64,000 nt of DNA. It comes from Acanthosepion esculentum. Its lineage: Eukaryota > Mollusca > Cephalopoda > Sepiida > Sepiidae. The translations under genes were made by a program, and so were the position numbers. Below are positions 26,301-40,445 of this stretch, piece after piece. The notes under the pieces were generated by a model. That model saw nothing but the letters and a program-made list of their open reading frames with translations. It had not been told where the DNA came from and did not search any database. The first letter of the stretch is position 1; each line of letters starts with the position of its first letter. The stretch spans positions 57,883,045 to 57,947,044 of the forward strand of contig OZ038507.1 in assembly GCA_964036315.1 (NCBI GenBank). The letters run 5' to 3'.

Positions 26301-29300
26301 TCTTGTCTACTTCACTTACAAATGACAATTGTCCTCGTAGTTTATTTATCTCGGTTTCTATTTTTTCTTTCTTTCATTTTGGAGTCCTTGTCTACTTCAC
26401 GTAGAAATGACAATTATCCTAGTAGTTTATTTATCTCGGTTTCTTTTTTTTTCTTTCTTTCATTTTGGTGTCCTTGTCTACTTCACTTAGAAATGACAAT
26501 TGTCCTCCTAGTTTATTTATCTCGGTTTCTATTTTTTCTTTCTTTCGTTTTGGTGTCCTTGTCTACTTCACTTAGAAATGACAATTGTCCTCGTAGTTTA
26601 TTTATCTCGGTCTCGCTTTTTTCTTTCCTTCATTTTGGTCTATCTTGCCTACTTCACTTAGAAATGACAATTGTCCTTGTAGTTTATTTATCTAGGTTTC
26701 TCTTTTTTCTTTCCTTCATTTTGGTGTATCTTGCCTACTTCACTTAGAAATGACAATTGTCCTCGTAGTTTATTTATCTCGGTTTCTCTTTTTTCTTTCC
26801 TTCATTTTGGTGTATCTTGCCTACTTCACTTAGAAATGACAATTGTCTTCGTAGTTTATTTATCTCGGTTTCTCTTTTTTCTTTCCTTCATTTTGATGTA
26901 TCTTGCCTACTTCACTTAGAAATGACAATTGTCCTCGTAGTTTATTTATCTCGGTCTCTCTTTTTTCTTTCCTTCATTTTGGTGTATCTTGCCTACTTCA
27001 CTTAGAAATGACAATTGTCCTCGTAGTTTATTTATCTCGGTCTCTCTTTTTTCTTTCCTTCATTTTGGTGTATCTTGCCTACTTCACTTATAAATGACAA
27101 TTGTCCTCGTAGTTTATTTATCTCGGTCTCTCTTTTTTCTTTCCTTCATTTTGGTGTATCTTGCCTACTTCACTTAGAAATGACAATTGTCCTCGTAGTT
27201 TATTTATCTAGGTTTCTCTTTTTTCTTTCCTTCATTTTGGTGTATCTAGCCTACTTCACTTAGAAATGACAATTGTCCTCGTAGTTTATTTATCTCGGTT
27301 TCTCTTTTTTCTTTCCTTCATTTTGGTGTATCTTGCCTACTTCACTTAGAAATGACAATTGTCCTCGTAGTTTATTTATCTCGGTTTCTCTTTTTTCTTT
27401 CCTTCATTTTGGTGTATCTTGCCTACTTCACTTAGAAATGACAATTGTCCTCGTAGTTTATTTATCTCGGTTTCTCTTTTTTCTTTCCTTCATTTTGGTG
27501 TATCTTGCCTACTTCACTTAGAAATGACAATTGTCCTCGTAGTTTATTTATCTCGGTCTCTCTTTTTTCTTTCCTTCATTTTGGTGTATCTTGCCTACTT
27601 CACTTAGAAATGACAATTGTCCTCGTAGTTTATTTATCTCGGTTTCTCTTTTTTCTTTCCTTCATTTTGGTGTATCTTGCCTACTTCACTTAGAAATGAC
27701 AATTGTCCTCGTAGTTTATTTATCTCGGTTTCTCTTTTTTCTTTCCTTCATTTTGGTGTATCTTGCCTACTTCACTTAGAAATGACAATTGTCCTCGTAG
27801 TTTATTTATCTCGGTTTCTCTTTTTTCTTTCCTTCATTTTGGTGTCCTTTCCTACTTCACTTAGAAATGTTAATTGTCCTCGTAGTTTATTTATCTCGGT
27901 TTCTCTTTTTCCTTTCCTTCATTTTGTTGTCCTTGCCTACTTCACTTAGAAATGACAATTGTCCTCGTAGTTTATTTATCTCGGTTTCTTTTTTTTTATT
28001 TCTTTCATTTTGGTGTTCTTGTCTACTTCACTTACAAATGACAATTGTCCTCGTAGTTTATTTATCTCGGTTTCTATTTTTTCTTTCTTTCATTTTGGAG
28101 TCCTTGTCTACTTCACGTAGAAATGACAATTATCCTAGTAGTTTATTTATCTCGGTTTCTTTTTTTTTCTTTCTTTCATTTTGGTGTCCTTGTCTACTTC
28201 ACTTAGAAATGACAATTGTCCTCCTAGTTTATATATCTCGGTTTCTATTTTTTCTTTCTTTCGTTTTGGTGTCCTTGTCTACTTCACTTAGAAATGACAA
28301 TTGTCCTCGTAGTTTATTTATCTCGGTCTCGCTTTTTTCTTTCCTTCAATTTGGTCTATCTTGCCTACTTCACTTAGAAATGACAATTGTCCTTGTAGTT
28401 TATTTATCTAGGTTTCTCTTTTTTCTTTCCTTCATTTTGGTGTATCTTGCCTACTTCACTTAGAAATGACAATTGTCCTCGTAGTTTATTTATCTCGGTT
28501 TCTCTTTTTTCTTTCCTTCATTTTGGTGTATCTTGCCTACTTCACTTAGAAATGACAATTGTCTTCGTAGTTTATTTATCTCGGTTTCTCTTTTTTCTTT
28601 CCTTCATTTTGATGTATCTTGCCTACTTCACTTAGAAATGACAATTGTCCTCGTAGTTTATTTATCTCGGTCTCTCTTTTTTCTTTCCTTCATTTTGGTG
28701 TATCTTGCCTACTTCACTTATAAATGACAATTGTCCTCGTAGTTTATTTATCTCGGTCTCTCTTTTTTCTTTCCTTCATTTTGGTGTATCTTGCCTACTT
28801 CACTTAGAAATGACAATTGTCCTCGTAGTTTATTTATCTAGGTTTCTCTTTTTTCTTTCCTTCATTTTGGTGTATCTAGCCTACTTCACTTAGAAATGAC
28901 AATTGTCCTCGTAGTTTATTTATCTCGGTTTCTCTTTTTTCTTTCCTTCATTTTGGTGTATCTTGCCTACTTCACTTAGAAATGACAATTGTCCTCGTAG
29001 TTTATTTATCTCGGTTTCTCTTTTTTCTTTCCTTCATTTTGGTGTATCTTGCCTACTTCACTTAGAAATGACAATTGTCCTCGTAGTTTATTTATCTCGG
29101 TCTCTCTTTTTTCTTTCCTTCATTTTGGTGTATCTTGCCTACTTCACTTAGAAATGACAATTGTCCTCGTAGTTTATTTATCTCGGTTTCTCTTTTTTCT
29201 TTCCTTCATTTTGGTGTATCTTGCCTACTTCACTTAGAAATGACAATTGTCCTCGTAGTTTATTTATCTCGGTTTCTCTTTTTTCTTTCCTTCATTTTGG

Positions 29301-30950
29301 TGTATCTTGCCTACTTCACTTAGAAATGACAATTGTCCTCGTAGTTTATTTATCTCGGTTTCTCTTTTTTCTTTCCTTCATTTTGGTGTCCTTTCCTACT
29401 TCACTTAGAAATGACAATTGTCCTCGTAGTTTATTTATCTCGGTTTCTCTTTTTTCTTTCCTTCATTTTGGTGTCCTTGCCTACTTCACTTAGAAATGAC
29501 AATTGTCCTCGTAGTTTATTTATCTCGGTTTCTTTTTTTTTATTTCTTTCATTTTGGTGTTCTTGTCTACTTCACTTACAAATGACAATTGTCCTCGTAG
29601 TTTATTTATCTCGGTTTCTATTTTTTCTTTCTTTCATTTTGGAGTCCTTGTCTACTTCACGTAGAAATGACAATTATCCTAGTAGTTTATTTATCTCGGT
29701 TTCTTTTTTTTTCTTTCTTTCATTTTGGTGTCCTTGTCTACTTCACTTAGAAATGACAATTGTCCTCCTAGTTTATTTATCTCGGTTTCTATTTTTTCTT
29801 TCTTTCGTTTTGGTGTCCTTGTCTACTTCACTTAGAAATGACAATTGTCCTCGTAGTTTATTTATCTCGGTCTCGCTTTTTTCTTTCCTTCATTTTGGTG
29901 TATCTTGCCTACTTCACTTAGAAATGACAATTGTCCTCGTAGTTTATTTATCTCGGTTTCTCTTTTTTCTTTCCTTCATTTTGGTGTATCTTGCCTACTT
30001 CACTTAGAAATGACAATTGTCCTCGTAGTTTATTTATCTCGGTTTCTCTTTTTTCTTTCCTTCATTTTGGTGTATCTTGCCTACTTCACTTAGAAATGAC
30101 AATTGTCCTGGTAGTTTATTTATCTCGGTTTCTCTTTTTTCTTTCCTTCATTTTGGTGTCCTTGCCTACTTCACTTAGAAATGACAATTGTCCTCGTAGT
30201 TTATTTATCTCGGTTTCTCTTTTTTCTTTCCTTCATTTTGGTGTCCTTGCCTACTTCACTTAGAAATGACAATTGTCCTCGTATTTTATTTATCTCGGTT
30301 TCTTTTTTTTTATTTCTTTCATTTTGGTGTTCTTGTCTACTTCACTTACAAATGACAATTGTCCTCGTAGTTTATTTATCTCGGTTTCTATTTTTTCTTT
30401 CTTTCATTTTGGAGTCCTTGTCTACTTCACGTAGAAATGACAATTATCCTAGTAGTTTATTTATCTCGGTTTCTTTTTTTTTCTTTCTTTCATTTTGGTG
30501 TCCTTGTCTACTTCACTTAGAAATGACAATTGTCCTCCTAGTTTATTTATCTCGGTTTCTATTTTTTCTTTCTTTCGTTTTGGTGTCCTTGTCTACTTCA
30601 CTTAGAAATGACAATTGTCCTCGTAGTTTATTTATCTCGGTCTCGCTTTTTTCTTTCCTTCATTTTGGTCTATCTTGCCTACTTCACTTAGAAATGACAA
30701 TTGTCCTTGTAGTTTATTTATCTAGGTTTCTCTTTTTTCTTTCCTTCATTTTGGTGTATCTTGCCTACTTCACTTAGAAATGACAATTGTCCTCGTAGTT
30801 TATTTATCTCGGTCTCTCTTTTTTCTTTCCTTCATTTTGGTGTATCTTGCCTACTTCACTTAGAAATGACAATTGTCCTCGTAGTTTATTTATCTCGGTT
30901 TCTCTTTTTTCTTTCCTTCATTTTGGTGTATCTTGCCTACTTCACTTAGA
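23386..30950 (+). repeat. Approximately 1.6-1.7 kb higher-order repeat array
   Basis: A distinctive unit with TGTCTTCGTAG followed by CATTTTGATGTATC appears near 23,500, 25,215, 26,845 and 28,561, giving steps of about 1,715, 1,630 and 1,716 bp (20, 19 and 20 monomers). A block of seven monomers starting at 24,521 recurs at 26,151, 27,867, 29,411 and 30,181. The last steps are shorter (1,544 and 770 bp), so whole monomers were deleted. Further copies occur at 36,051-39,156. Copies differ by only a few bases in what I compared, indicating recent homogenisation. Confidence 0.85.
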
Positions 30951-31229
30951 AATGACAATTGTCCTCGTAGTTTATTTATCTCGGTTTCTCTTTTTTCTTT
31001 CCTTCATTTTGGTGTATCTTGCCTACTTCACTTAGAAATGACAATTGTCCTCGTAGTTTATTTATCTCGGTTTCTCTTTTTTCTTTCCTTCATTTTGGTG
31101 TCCTTGCCTACTTTACTTAGAAATGACAATTGTCCTCGTAGTTTATTTATCTCGGTTTCTCTTTTTTCTTTCCTTCATTTTGCTGTCCTTGCCTACTTCA
31201 CTTAGAAATGACAATTGTCCTCGTAGTTT

Positions 31230-34200
31230 ATTTATCTCGGTTTCTTTTTTTTATTTCTTTCATTTTGGTGTTCTTGTCTACTTCACTTACAAATGACAAT
31301 TGTCCTCGTAGTTTATTTATCTCGGTTTCTATTTTTTCTTTCTTTCATTTTGGAGTCCTTGTCTACTTCACGTAGAAATGACAATTGTCCTAGTAGTTTA
31401 TTTATCTCGGTTTCTTTTTTTTTCTTTCTTTCATTTTGGTGTCCTTGTCTACTTCACTTAGAAATGACAATTGTCCTCCTAGTTTATTTATCTCGGTTTC
31501 TATTTTTTCTTTCTTTCGTTTTGGTGTCCTTGTCTACTTCACTTAGAAATGACAATTGTCCTCGTAGTTTAATTATCTCGGTTTCTTTTTCTTCTTTCTT
31601 TCATTTTGGTGTCCTTGTCTACTTAACTTAGAAATGACAATTGTCCTCGTAGATTATTTACCTCGGTTTCTATTTTTTCTTTGTTTCATTTTGGTGTCCT
31701 TGTCTACTTCACTTAGAGATGACAATTGTCCTCGTAGTATATTTATCTCGGTTTCAATTTTTTCTTTCTTTCATTTTGGTGTCCTTGTCTAACTCACTTA
31801 GAAATGACAGTTATTCTCGTAGTTTATTTATCTCGGTTTCTCTTTTTTCTTTCTTTCATTTTGTTGTCCTTGTCTACTTCACTTAGAAATGACAATTGTC
31901 CTCGTAGTTTATTTATCTCGGTTTCTATTTTTTCTTTCTTTCATTTTGGTGTCCTTGTCTACTTCACTTAGAAATGACAATTGTCCTCGTAGTTTATTTA
32001 TCTCGGTTTCTCTTTTTTCTTTCCTTCATTTTGATGTCCTTGCCTACTTCACTTAGAAATGAAAATTGTCCTCGTAGTTTATTTATCTCGGTTTGTATTT
32101 TTTCTTTTTTTCATTTTGGTGTCCTTGTCTACTTCACTTAGAAATGACAATTGTCCTCGTTGTTTTTTTTATCTCGGTTTCTATTTTTTCTTTCTTTCAT
32201 TTTGGTGTCCTTCTCTACTTCACTTAGAAATGACAATTGTCCTGGTAGTTTATTTATCTCGGTTTCTATTTTTTCTTTCTTTCATTTTGGTCTCCTTGTC
32301 TACTTCACTTAGAAATGGCAATTGTCCTCGTAGTTTATTTATCACGGTTTCTATTTTTTCTTTCTTTCATTTTGGTGTCCTTGTCTACTTCACTTAGAAA
32401 TGACAATTGGCCTCGTAGTATATTTATCTCGGTTTCTATTTTTTCTTTCTTTCATTTTGGTGTCCTTGTCTACTTCACTTAGAAATGACAATTGTCCTCG
32501 TAGTTTATTTATCTCGGTTTCTCTTTTTTCTTTCCTTCATTTTGGTGTATCTTGCCTACTTCACTTAGAAATGACAATTGTCCTCGTAGTATATTTATCT
32601 CGGTTTCTCTTTTTTCTTTCCTTCATTTTGGTGTCCTTGTCTACTTCACTTAGAAATGACAATTGTCCTCGTAGTTTATTTATCTCGGTTTCTCATTTTT
32701 CTTTCCTTCATTTTGGTGTCCTTGCCTACTTCACTTAGAAAGGACAATTGTCCTCGTAGTTTATTTATCTCGGTTTCTTTTTTTTTATTTCTTTCATTTT
32801 GGTGTCCTTGTCTACTTCACTTACAAATGACAATTGTCCTCGTAGTTTATTTATCTCGGTTTCTTTTTTTTTCTTTCTTTCATTTTGGTGTCCTTTTCTA
32901 CTTAACGTAGAAATGACAATTGTCCTCGTAGTTTATTTATCTCGGTTTCTATTTTTTCTTTCTTTCGTTTTGGTGTCCTTGTCTACTTCACTTAGAAATG
33001 ACAATTGTCCTCGTAGTTTATTTATCTCGGTTTCTTTTTTTTCTTTCTTTCGTTTTGGTGTCCTTGTCTACTTCACTTAGAAATGACAATTGTCCTCGTA
33101 GTTTATTTATCTCGGTTTCTATTTTTTCTTTCTTTCATTTTGGTGTCCTTGTCTACTTCACTTAGAAATGGCAATTGTCCTCGTAGTTTATTTATCACGG
33201 TTTCTATTTTTTCTTTCTTTCATTTTGGTGTCCTTGTCTACTTCACTTAGAAATGACAATTGGCCTCGTAGTATATTTATCTCGGTTTCTATTTTTTCTT
33301 TCTTTCATTTTGGTGTCCTTGTCTACTTCACTTAGAAATGACAATTGTCCTCGTAGTTTATTTATCTCGGTTTCTCTTTTTTCTTTCCTTCATTTTGGTG
33401 TATCTTGCCTACTTCACTTAGAAATGACAATTGTCCTCGTAGTATATTTATCTCGGTTTCTCTTTTTTCTTTCCTTCATTTTGGTGTATCTTGCCTACTT
33501 CACTTAGAAATGACAATTGTCCTCGTAGTATATTTATCTCGGTTTCTCTTTTTTCTTTCCTTCATTTTGGTGTCCTTGTCTACTTCACTTAGAAATGACA
33601 ATTGTCCTCGTAGTTTATTTATCTCGGTTTCACATTTTTCTTTCCTTCATTTTGGTGTCCTTGCCTACTTCACTTAGAAAGGACAATTGTCCTCGTAGTT
33701 TATTTATCTCGGTTTCTTTTTTTTTATTTCTTTCATTTTGGTGTCCTTGTCTACTTCACTTACAAATGACAATTGTCCTCGTAGTTTATTTATCTCGGTT
33801 TCTTTTTTTTTCTTTCTTTCATTTTGGTGTCCTTTTCTACTTAACGTAGAAATGACAATTGTCCTCGTAGTTTATTTATCTCGGTTTCTATTTTTTCTTT
33901 CTTTCGTTTTGGTGTCCTTGTCTACTTCACTTAGAAATGACAATTGTCCTCGTAGTTTATTTATCTCGGTTTCTTTTTTTTCTTTCTTTCGTTTTGGTGT
34001 CCTTGTCTACTTCACTTAGAAATGACAATTGTCCTCGTAGTTTATTTATCTCGGTTTCTATTTTTTCTTTCTTTCATTTTGGTGTCCTTGTGTACTTCAC
34101 TTAGAAATGACAATTGTCCTCGTAGTTTTTTTTATCTCGGTTTCTATTTTTTCTTTCTTTCATTTTGGTGTCTTTGTCTACTTCACTTAGAAATGACAAT

Positions 34201-35930
34201 TGTCCTCGTAGTTTTTTTTATCTCGGTTTCTATTTTTTCTTTCTTTCATTTTGGTGTCCTTGTCTACTTCACTTAGAAATGACAATTGTCCTGGTAGTTT
34301 ATTTATCTCGGTTTCTATTTTTTCTTTCTTTCATTTTGGCCTCCTTGTCTACTTCACTTAGAAATGACAATTGTCCTCGTAGTTTATTTATCACGGTTTC
34401 TATTTTTTCTTTCTTTCATTTTGGTGTCCTTGTCTACTTAACTTAGAAATGACAATTGTCCTCGTAGTATATTTATCTCGGTTTCTATTTTTTCTTTCTT
34501 TCATTTTGGTGTCCTTGTCTACTTCACTTAGAAATGACAATTGTCCTCGTAGTTTATTTATCTCGGTTTCTTTTTTTTCTTTCTTTCATTTTGGTGTCCT
34601 TGTCTACTTAACGTAGAAATGACAATTGTCCTCGTAGTTTATTTATCTCGGTTTCTATTTTTTCTTTCTTTCGTTTTGGTGTCCTTGTCTACTTCACTTA
34701 GAAATGACAATTGTCCTCGTAGTTTATTTATCTCGGTTTCTTTTTTTTCTTTCTTTCGTTTTGGTGTCCTTGTCTACTTCACTTATAAATGACAATTGTC
34801 CTCGTAGTTTATTTATCTCGGTTTCTATTTTTTCTTTCTTTCATTTTGGTGTCCTTGTGTACTTCACTTAGAAATGACAATTGTCCTCGTAGTTTTTTTT
34901 ATCTCGCTTTCTATTTTTTCTTTCTTTCATTTTGGTGTCTTTGTCTACTTCACTTAGAAATGACAATTGTCCTCGTAGTTTTTTTTATCTCGGTTTCTAT
35001 TTTTTCTTTCTTTCATTTTGGTGTCCTTGTCTACTTCACTTAGAAATGACAATTGTCCTCGTAGTTTATTTATCTCGGTTTCTTTCTTTTCTTTCTTTCA
35101 TTTTGGTGTCCTTGTCTACTTAACGTAGAAATGACAATTGTCCTCGTAGTTTATTTATCTCGGTTTCTATTTTTTCTTTCTTACGTTTTGGTGTCCTTGT
35201 CTACTTCACTTAGAAATGACAATTGTCCTCGTAGTTTATTTATCTCGGTTTCTTTTTTTTCTTTCTTTCGTTTTGGTGTCCTTGTCTACTTCACTTAGAA
35301 ATGACAATTGTCCTCGTAGTTTATTTATCTCGGTTTCTATTTTTTCTTTCTTTCATTTTGGTGTCCTTGTGTACTTCACTTAGAAATGACAATTGTCCTC
35401 GTAGTTTTTTTTATCTCGGTTTCTATTTTTTCTTTCTTTCATTTTGGTGTCTTTGTCTACTTCACTTAGAAATGACAATTGTCCTCGTAGTTTTTTTTAT
35501 CTCGGTTTCTATTTTTTCTTTCTTTCATTTTGGTGTCCTTGTCTACTTCACTTAGAAATGACAATTGTCCTGGTAGTTTATTTATCTCGGTTTCTATTTT
35601 TTCTTTCTTTCATTTTGGTCTCCTTGTCTACTTCACTTAGAAATGACAATTGTCCTCGTAGTTTATTTATCACGGTTTCTATTTTTTCTTTCTTTCATTT
35701 TGGTGTCCTTGTCTACTTCACTTAGAAATGACAATTGTCCTCGTAGTATATTTATCTCGGTTTCTATTTTTTCTTTCTTTCATTTTGGTGTCCTTGTCTA
35801 CTTCACTTAGAAATGACAATTGTCCTCCTAGTTTATTTATCTCGGTTTCTATTTTTTCTTTCTTTCGTTTTGGTGTCCTTGTCTACTTCACTTAGAAATG
35901 ACAATTGTCCTCGTAGTTTATTTATCTCGG
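31230..35930 (+). repeat. Subfamily A dominated satellite domain
   Basis: Monomers switch to the 85-bp form. Local variants include a purine-flanked AAAGGACAATTGTCCT at about 32,741 and 33,680, CGTAGTTTTTTTTATC units with expanded T runs (34,123, 34,205), CTTAACGTAGAAATG and TTTCGTTTTGG. Part of the block from about 31,293 recurs at 40,446 (offset 9,153 bp). Confidence 0.85.
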
Positions 35931-38900
35931 TCTCGCTTTTTTCTTTCCTTCATTTTGGTCTATCTTGCCTACTTCACTTAGAAATGACAATAGTCCTTGT
36001 AGTTTATTTATCTAGGTTTCTCTTTTTTCTTTCCTTCATTTTGGTGTATCTTGCCTACTTCACTTAGAAATGACAATTGTCCTCGTAGTTTATTTATCTC
36101 GGTTTCTCTTTTTTCTTTCCTTCATTTTGGTGTATCTTGCCTACTTCACTTAGAAATGACAATTGTCTTCGTAGTTTATTTATCTCGGTTTCTCTTTTTT
36201 CTTTCCTTCATTTTGATGTATCTTGCCTACTTCACTTAGAAATGACAATTGTCCTCGTAGTTTATTTATCTCGGTCTCTCTTTTTTCTTTCCTTCATTTT
36301 GGTGTATCTTGCCTACTTCACTTAGAAATGACAATTGTCCTCGTAGTTTATTTATCTCGGTCTCTCTTTTTTCTTTCCTTCATTTTGGTGTATCTTGCCT
36401 ACTTCACTTATAAATGACAATTGTCCTCGTAGTTTATTTATCTCGGTCTCTCTTTTTTCTTTCCTTCATTTTGGTGTATCTTGCCTACTTCACTTAGAAA
36501 TGACAATTGTCCTCGTAGTTTATTTATCTAGGTTTCTCTTTTTTCTTTCCTTCATTTTGGTGTATCTAGCCTACTTCACTTAGAAATGACAATTGTCCTC
36601 GTAGTTTATTTATCTCGGTTTCTCTTTTTTCTTTCCTTCATTTTGGTGTATCTTGCCTACTTCACTTAGAAATGACAATTGTCCTCGTAGTTTATTTATC
36701 TCGGTTTCTCTTTTTTCTTTCCTTCATTTTGGTGTATCTTGCCTACTTCACTTAGAAATGACAATTGTCCTCGTAGTTTATTTATCTCGGTTTCTCTTTT
36801 TTCTTTCCTTCATTTTGGTGTATCTTGCCTACTTCACTTAGAAATGACAATTGTCCTCGTAGTTTATTTATCTCGGTTTCTCTTTTTTCTTTCCTTCATT
36901 TTGGTGTATCTTGCCTACTTCACTTAGAAATGACAATTGTCCTCGTAGTTTATTTATCTCGGTTTCTCTTTTTTCTTTCCTTCATTTTGCTGTCCTTGCC
37001 TACTTCACTTAGAAATGACAATTGTCCTCGTAGTTTATTTATCTCGGTTTCTATTTTTTCTTTCTTTCATTTTGGAGTCCTTGTCTACTTCACGTAGAAA
37101 TGACAATTATCCTAGTAGTTTATTTATCTCGGTTTCTTTTTTTTTCTTTCTTTCATTTTGGTGTCCTTGTCTACTTCACTTAGAAATGACAATTGTCCTC
37201 CTAGTTTATTTATCTCGGTTTCTATTTTTTCTTTCTTTCGTTTTGGTGTCCTTGTCTACTTCACTTAGAAATGACAATTGTCCTCGTAGTTTATTTATCT
37301 CGGTCTCGCTTTTTTCTTTCCTTCATTTTGGTCTATCTTGCCTACTTCACTTAGAAATGACAATTGTCCTTGTAGTTTATTTATCTAGGTTTCTCTTTTT
37401 TCTTTCCTTCATTTTGGTGTATCTTGCCTACTTCACTTAGAAATGACAATTGTCCTCGTAGTTTATTTATCTCGGTTTCTCTTTTTTCTTTCCTTCATTT
37501 TGGTGTATCTTGCCTACTTCACTTAGAAATGACAATTGTCTTCGTAGTTTATTTATCTCGGATTCTCTTTTTTCTTTCCTTCATTTTGATGTATCTTGCC
37601 TACTTCACTTAGAAATGACAATTGTCCTCGTAGTTTATTTATCTCGGTCTCTCTTTTTTCTTTCCTTCATTTTGGTGTATCTTGCCTACTTCACTTAGAA
37701 ATGACAATTGTCCTCGTAGTTTATTTATCTCGGTCTCTCTTTTTTCTTTCCTTCATTTTGGTGTATCTTGCCTACTTCACTTATAAATGACAATTGTCCT
37801 CGTAGTTTATTTATCTCGGTCTCTCTTTTTTCTTTCCTTCATTTTGGTGTATCTTGCCTACTTCACTTAGAAATGACAATTGTCCTCGTAGTTTATTTAT
37901 CTAGGTTTCTCTTTTTTCTTTCCTTCATTTTGGTGTATCTAGCCTACTTCACTTAGAAATGACAATTGTCCTCGTAGTTTATTTATCTCGGTTTCTCTTT
38001 TTTCTTTCCTTCATTTTGGTGTATCTTGCCTACTTCACTTAGAAATGACAATTGTCCTCGTAGTTTATTTATCTCGGTTTCTCTTTTTTCTTTCCTTCAT
38101 TTTGGTGTATCTTGCCTACTTCACTTAGAAATGACAATTGTCCTCGTAGTTTATTTATCTCGGTTTCTCTTTTTTCTTTCCTTCATTTTGGTGTATCTTG
38201 CCTACTTCACTTAGAAATGACAATTGTCCTCGTAGTTTATTTATCTCGGTCTCTCTTTTTTCTTTCCTTCATTTTGGTGTATCTTGCCTACTTCACTTAG
38301 AAATGACAATTGTCCTCGTAGTTTATTTATCTCGGTTTCTCTTTTTTCTTTCCTTCATTTTGGTGTATCTTGCCTACTTCACTTAGAAATGACAATTGTC
38401 CTCGTAGTTTATTTATCTCGGTTTCTCTTTTTTCTTTCCTTCATTTTGGTGTATCTTGCCTACTTCACTTAGAAATGACAATTGTCCTCGTAGTTTATTT
38501 ATCTCGGTTTCTCTTTTTTCTTTCCTTCATTTTGGTGTCCTTGCCTACTTCACTTAGAAATGACAATTGTCCTCGTAGTTTATTTATCTCGGTTTCTCTT
38601 TTTTCTTTCCTTCATTTTGGTGTCCTTGCCTACTTCACTTAGAAATGACAATTGTCCTCGTAGTTTATTTATCTCGGTTTCTTTTTTTTTATTTCTTTCA
38701 TTTTGGTGTTCTTGTCTACTTCACTTACAAATGACAATTGTCCTCGTAGTTTATTTATCTCGGTTTCTATTTTTTCTTTCTTTCATTTTGGAGTCCTTGT
38801 CTACTTCACGTAGAAATGACAATTATCCTAGTAGTTTATTTATCTCGGTTTCTTTTTTTTTCTTTCTTTCATTTTGGTGTCCTTGTCTACTTCACTTAGA

Positions 38901-40445
38901 AATGACAATTGTCCTCCTAGTTTATTTATCTCGGTTTCTATTTTTTCTTTCTTTCGTTTTGGTGTCCTTGTCTACTTCACTTAGAAATGACAATTGTCCT
39001 CGTAGTTTATTTATCTCGGTCTCGCTTTTTTCTTTCCTTCATTTTGGTCTATCTTGCCTACTTCACTTAGAAATGACAATTGTCCTTGTAGTTTATTTAT
39101 CTAGGTTTCTCTTTTTTCTTTCCTTCATTTTGGTGTATCTTGCCTACTTCACTTAGAAATGACAATTGTCCTCGTAGTTTATTTATCTCGGTTTCTCTTT
39201 TTTCTTTCCTTCATTTTGGTGTATCTTGCCTACTTCACTTAGAAATGACAATTGTCTTCGTAGTTTAATTATCTCGGTTTCTCTTTTTTCTTTCCTTCAT
39301 TTTGATGTATCTTGCCTACTTCACTTAGAAATGACAATTGTCCTCGTAGTTTATTTATCTCGGTCTCTCTTTTTTCTTTCCTTCATTTTGGTGTATCTTG
39401 CCTACTTCACTTAGAAATGACAATTGTCCTCGTAGTTTATTTATCTCGGTCTCTCTTTTTTCTTTCCTTCATTTTGGTGTATCTTGCCTACTTCACTTAT
39501 AAATGACAATTGTCCTCGTAGTTTATTTATCTCAGTCTCTCTTTTTTCTTTCCTTCATTTTGGTGTATCTTGCCTACTTCACTTAGAAATGACAATTGTC
39601 CTCGTAGTTTATTTATCTAGGTTTCTCTTTTTTCTTTCCTTCATTTTGGTGTATCTAGCCTACTTCACTTAGAAATGACAATTGTCCTCGTAGTTTATTT
39701 ATCTCGGTTTCTCTTTTTTCTTTCCTTCATTTTGGTGTATCTTGCCTACTTCACTTAGAAATGACAATTGTCCTCGTAGTTTATTTATCTCGGTTTCTCT
39801 TTTTTCTTTCCTTCATTTTGGTGTATCTTGCCTACTTCACTTAGAAATGACAATTGTCCTCGTAGTTTATTTATCTCGGTTTCTCTTTTTTCTTTCCTTC
39901 ATTTTGGTGTATCTTGCCTACTTCACTTAGAAATGACAATTGTCCTCGTAGTTTATTTATCTCGGTCTCTCTTTTTTCTTTCCTTCATTTTGGTGTATCT
40001 TGCCTACTTCACTTAGAAATGACAATTGTCCTCGTAGTTTATTTATCTCGGTTTCTCTTTTTTCTTTCCTTCATTTTGGTGTATCTTGCCTACTTCACTT
40101 AGAAATGACAATTGTCCTCGTAGTTTATTTATCTCGGTTTCTCTTTTTTCTTTCCTTCATTTTGGTGTATCTTGCCTACTTCACTTAGAAATGACAATTG
40201 TCCTCGTAGTTTATTTATCTCGGTTTCTCTTTTTTCTTTCCTTCATTTTGGTGTCCTTGACTACTTTACTTAGAAATGACAATTGTCCTCGTAGTTTATT
40301 TATCTCGGTTTCTCTTTTTTCTTTCCTTCATTTTGCTGTCCTTGCCTACTTCACTTAGAAATGACAATTGTCCTCGTAGTTTATTTATCTCGGTTTCTTT
40401 TTTTTATTTCTTTCATTTTGGTGTTCTTGTCTACTTCACTTACAA

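Larger units (their letters stand above)
3790..31200 (+). repeat. Subfamily B dominated satellite domain
   Basis: Most monomers here are the 86-bp form with TATCTTGCCTAC and TTTCTCTTTTTTCTTTCC, seen as a regular 86-bp spacing of ATGACAATTGTC (for example 5,902, 5,988, 6,074, 6,160 in one register). Blocks of subfamily A monomers are embedded at recurring places (for example 4,200-5,230, 7,500-7,980 and 24,600-24,960). A recurrent variant lost one C, giving TATCTTGCTACTTC, which shortens the unit to 85 bp. Private variants such as CACTTATAAATGAC and CTAGGTTACTCTTTTG mark repeated blocks. Confidence 0.85.
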